From positions 1-64,000 of the forward strand of contig NZ_PUQD01000015.1 in the NCBI RefSeq assembly GCF_003331055.1: DNA of 64,000 nt. The letters run 5' to 3'. This document shows positions 62,824 to 64,000 of this stretch, piece after piece. Each line of letters opens with the position of its first letter. Positions within the stretch are counted from its first letter, which is position 1. The position numbers were made by a program, and so were the translations under genes. The stretch comes from Pseudomonas sp. AFG_SD02_1510_Pfu_092 (GTDB taxonomy: Bacteria; Pseudomonadota; Gammaproteobacteria; Pseudomonadales; Pseudomonadaceae). The notes under the pieces are model-generated. The model did not search any database. It was not told the DNA's origin and saw only the letters and a list, made by a program, of their open reading frames with translations.

Positions 62824-63386
62824 AGCTCCAGCAGCCCCCGCTGGATCAGCAGGTCACGGGCCAGGTACAGCGCCGCCAGCGCTCGGCCCTCGGTGAACTG
62901 CGGGTGCATGGCCAGCGCCGACAGCTCGCGCAGGTTGACCTTGTCGACCCGCATCGGCTCCGGCTCGTCGCCTTCCAGACGCTCTTCGTACAAGTCGCTG
63001 GCCAACACCACCTGGATCTTCTGGCTCATGTAGCCCGGCGACAGCGACAGCTCGGTCAGGTGCTCCAGCTGACGCGCACCAAAACCGGCTTCTTCCTTCA
63101 GTTCCCGGTCGGCCGCCGCCAGCACGTCTTCACCCGGCTCGATCAGGCCCTTGGGCAACGACACCTCGTATTCGTCGGTGCCACCGCAATACTCCTCGAC
63201 CAGCACGGCATGCTCGGCGTCGAGCATGGCCACGATCATCACCGCACCATAGCCGTTGCCCCGGCCCACCAGCCGCTCGTAGGTACGCTCGTTGCCATTG
63301 CTGAAACGCAATTGCACGGCTTCGACGCGAAACAGGCGGCTGCTGGCGACAATTTCGCGGCTGAGGACGGTGGGTTTCTGGCGCAT
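62820..63386 (-). CDS. nudE: ADP compounds hydrolase NudE
   Basis: This 188-aa Nudix hydrolase acts on ADP-ribose, Ap3A and NADH. It has a complete Nudix box GLIEPGEDVLAAADRELKEEAGF and N-terminal VLSREIVASSRLFRVEAVQL. The start at 63386 has AAGGAG 7 bases ahead; a longer upstream frame overlaps the divergent yrfG start and is rejected. Coupled to cysQ. Confidence 0.95.
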   Translation of the reverse strand: MRQKPTVLSREIVASSRLFRVEAVQLRFSNGNERTYERLVGRGNGYGAVMIVAMLDAEHAVLVEEYCGGTDEYEVSLPKGLIEPGEDVLAAADRELKEEAGFGARQLEHLTELSLSPGYMSQKIQVVLASDLYEERLEGDEPEPMRVDKVNLRELSALAMHPQFTEGRALAALYLARDLLIQRGLLEL

Positions 63387-63450
63387 GGGGCGGCTCCTTG
63401 GCGTGAACGGGTTACTATACCGTGGCTTGCCGACTGATCGAGAGTTTCCC

Positions 63451-64000
63451 ATGCCTGTTCTTCCCTGGTCTGCCATCGATACCGTCCTGCTGGACATGGA
63501 TGGCACCCTGCTCGACCTGCATTACGATAACCGCTTCTGGCTGGAGCACCTGCCCCAGCGCTATGCCGAGCTGCACGGGGTGAGCCGGGCCATGGCGGAA
63601 ATGGAGCTGCAGCCGCTGTTCGAACGCAACGCCGGCACGCTGAACTGGTATTGCCTGGACTTCTGGAGCCGCGAGCTGCGCTTGCCGATCCGCGAGCTGA
63701 AGCGGGAAATCGCCGACCTGATCGCCCTGCGCCCGGATGCCGATACCTTTCTGGCGGCGCTCCGCAACGCGGGCAAGCGCGTGGTGATGATCACCAATGC
63801 GCACCGCGATTCGCTGTCGCTGAAGCTGGAGCGGGTGGAGCTGGCGCCGTATTTCGAGCGGCTGATCAGCTCGCACGATTATGGCTACCCGAAGGAAAGC
63901 CCGCAGTTCTGGGATGCCTTGCAGGCGGACATCGGCTTCGACCCGGGGCGCAGCCTGTTCATCGATGACACCCTGGCGATTCTGCGCAGTGCGCGCCGGT
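63451..64000 (+). CDS. yrfG: GMP/IMP nucleotidase YrfG (HAD family), 3' truncated by window end
   Basis: The first 183 codons of a HAD-superfamily phosphatase are present. Motif I VLLDMDGTLLDLHYDN (nucleophile and acid/base aspartates), motif II MITNAHRDS, motif III YPKESPQFW and motif IV LFIDDTL are in order. The family hydrolyses GMP and IMP. It is divergent from nudE, with the start codon 65 bp away. The reading frame is open to the last base; about 35-40 residues are expected beyond the window. Confidence 0.93.
   Translation, partial: MPVLPWSAIDTVLLDMDGTLLDLHYDNRFWLEHLPQRYAELHGVSRAMAEMELQPLFERNAGTLNWYCLDFWSRELRLPIRELKREIADLIALRPDADTFLAALRNAGKRVVMITNAHRDSLSLKLERVELAPYFERLISSHDYGYPKESPQFWDALQADIGFDPGRSLFIDDTLAILRSARR

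Overview
The window is GC-rich chromosomal DNA from a Pseudomonas, most likely of the P. putida group. This rests on typical pseudomonad proteins (DUF3077, OprD-family porin, PPK2, anaerobic UbiTUV), on many copies of the P. putida-type REP palindrome (core CTGTGGGAGCGGG...CCCGCG) between genes, and on a conserved backbone order (his genes, asmA-mutY-yggX, an amino-acid ABC transporter, porin, TonB receptor, agmatine deiminase, cysQ-nudE-yrfG). The species call is inference; no database was searched. Bases 80-157 are a C/G homopolymer block that looks like an assembly or sequencing artefact, so the first ~157 bases may not belong next to hisF.

Layout. 0.2-5.1 kb: late histidine operon (hisB-hisH-DUF2164-hisA-hisF, minus strand) and an OFA-type MFS carrier. 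5.4-18.5 kb: core genes (AsmA, mutY-yggX, tRNA-Phe, an antidote-like regulator, ppk2, a GabP-like permease, a four-gene polar amino-acid ABC transporter, a methyltransferase, a DUF3077 gene with a structured leader). 19.4-28.3 kb: an island of about 8.8 kb integrated at tRNA-Thr(TGT). It is bounded by the tRNA 3' end and an imperfect 25-bp copy of it. It carries a P4-type integrase, a second tyrosine-recombinase-like gene pair, an AT-rich 848-aa protein combining an HsdR-N-like nuclease domain with a P-loop NTPase, and an OLD-family (ABC ATPase + TOPRIM) nuclease. The cargo looks like anti-phage defence. The 848-aa gene is the best candidate for something not yet described.

28.7-51.7 kb: a higBA toxin-antitoxin pair with its promoter inside a perfect palindrome, followed by an anaerobic-life module. 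This module holds class III ribonucleotide reductase (nrdD, a separate 49-aa glycyl-radical ORF, nrdG), moaA, a parvulin, narK1K2GHJI, divergent narXL, ubiT-ubiV-ubiU for O2-independent ubiquinone synthesis, and moeA/moaB for molybdenum cofactor. FNR/ANR-type boxes lie upstream of nrdD, narK1 and moaB, and a NarL 7-2-7 site lies between narK1 and narX. Together these genes would let the cell respire nitrate to nitrite and make deoxynucleotides, quinone and Mo cofactor without oxygen. No nitrite, NO or N2O reductase is present in the window. A 0.53-kb tandem array of REP pairs separates narL from ubiT.

51.8-64 kb: OprD-family porin, siderophore receptor with a candidate Fur box, agmatine deiminase, an orphan rfbC, a DctB/DctD-like sigma-54 two-component pair, a thioesterase, cysQ-nudE, and the start of yrfG, which runs off the window end.
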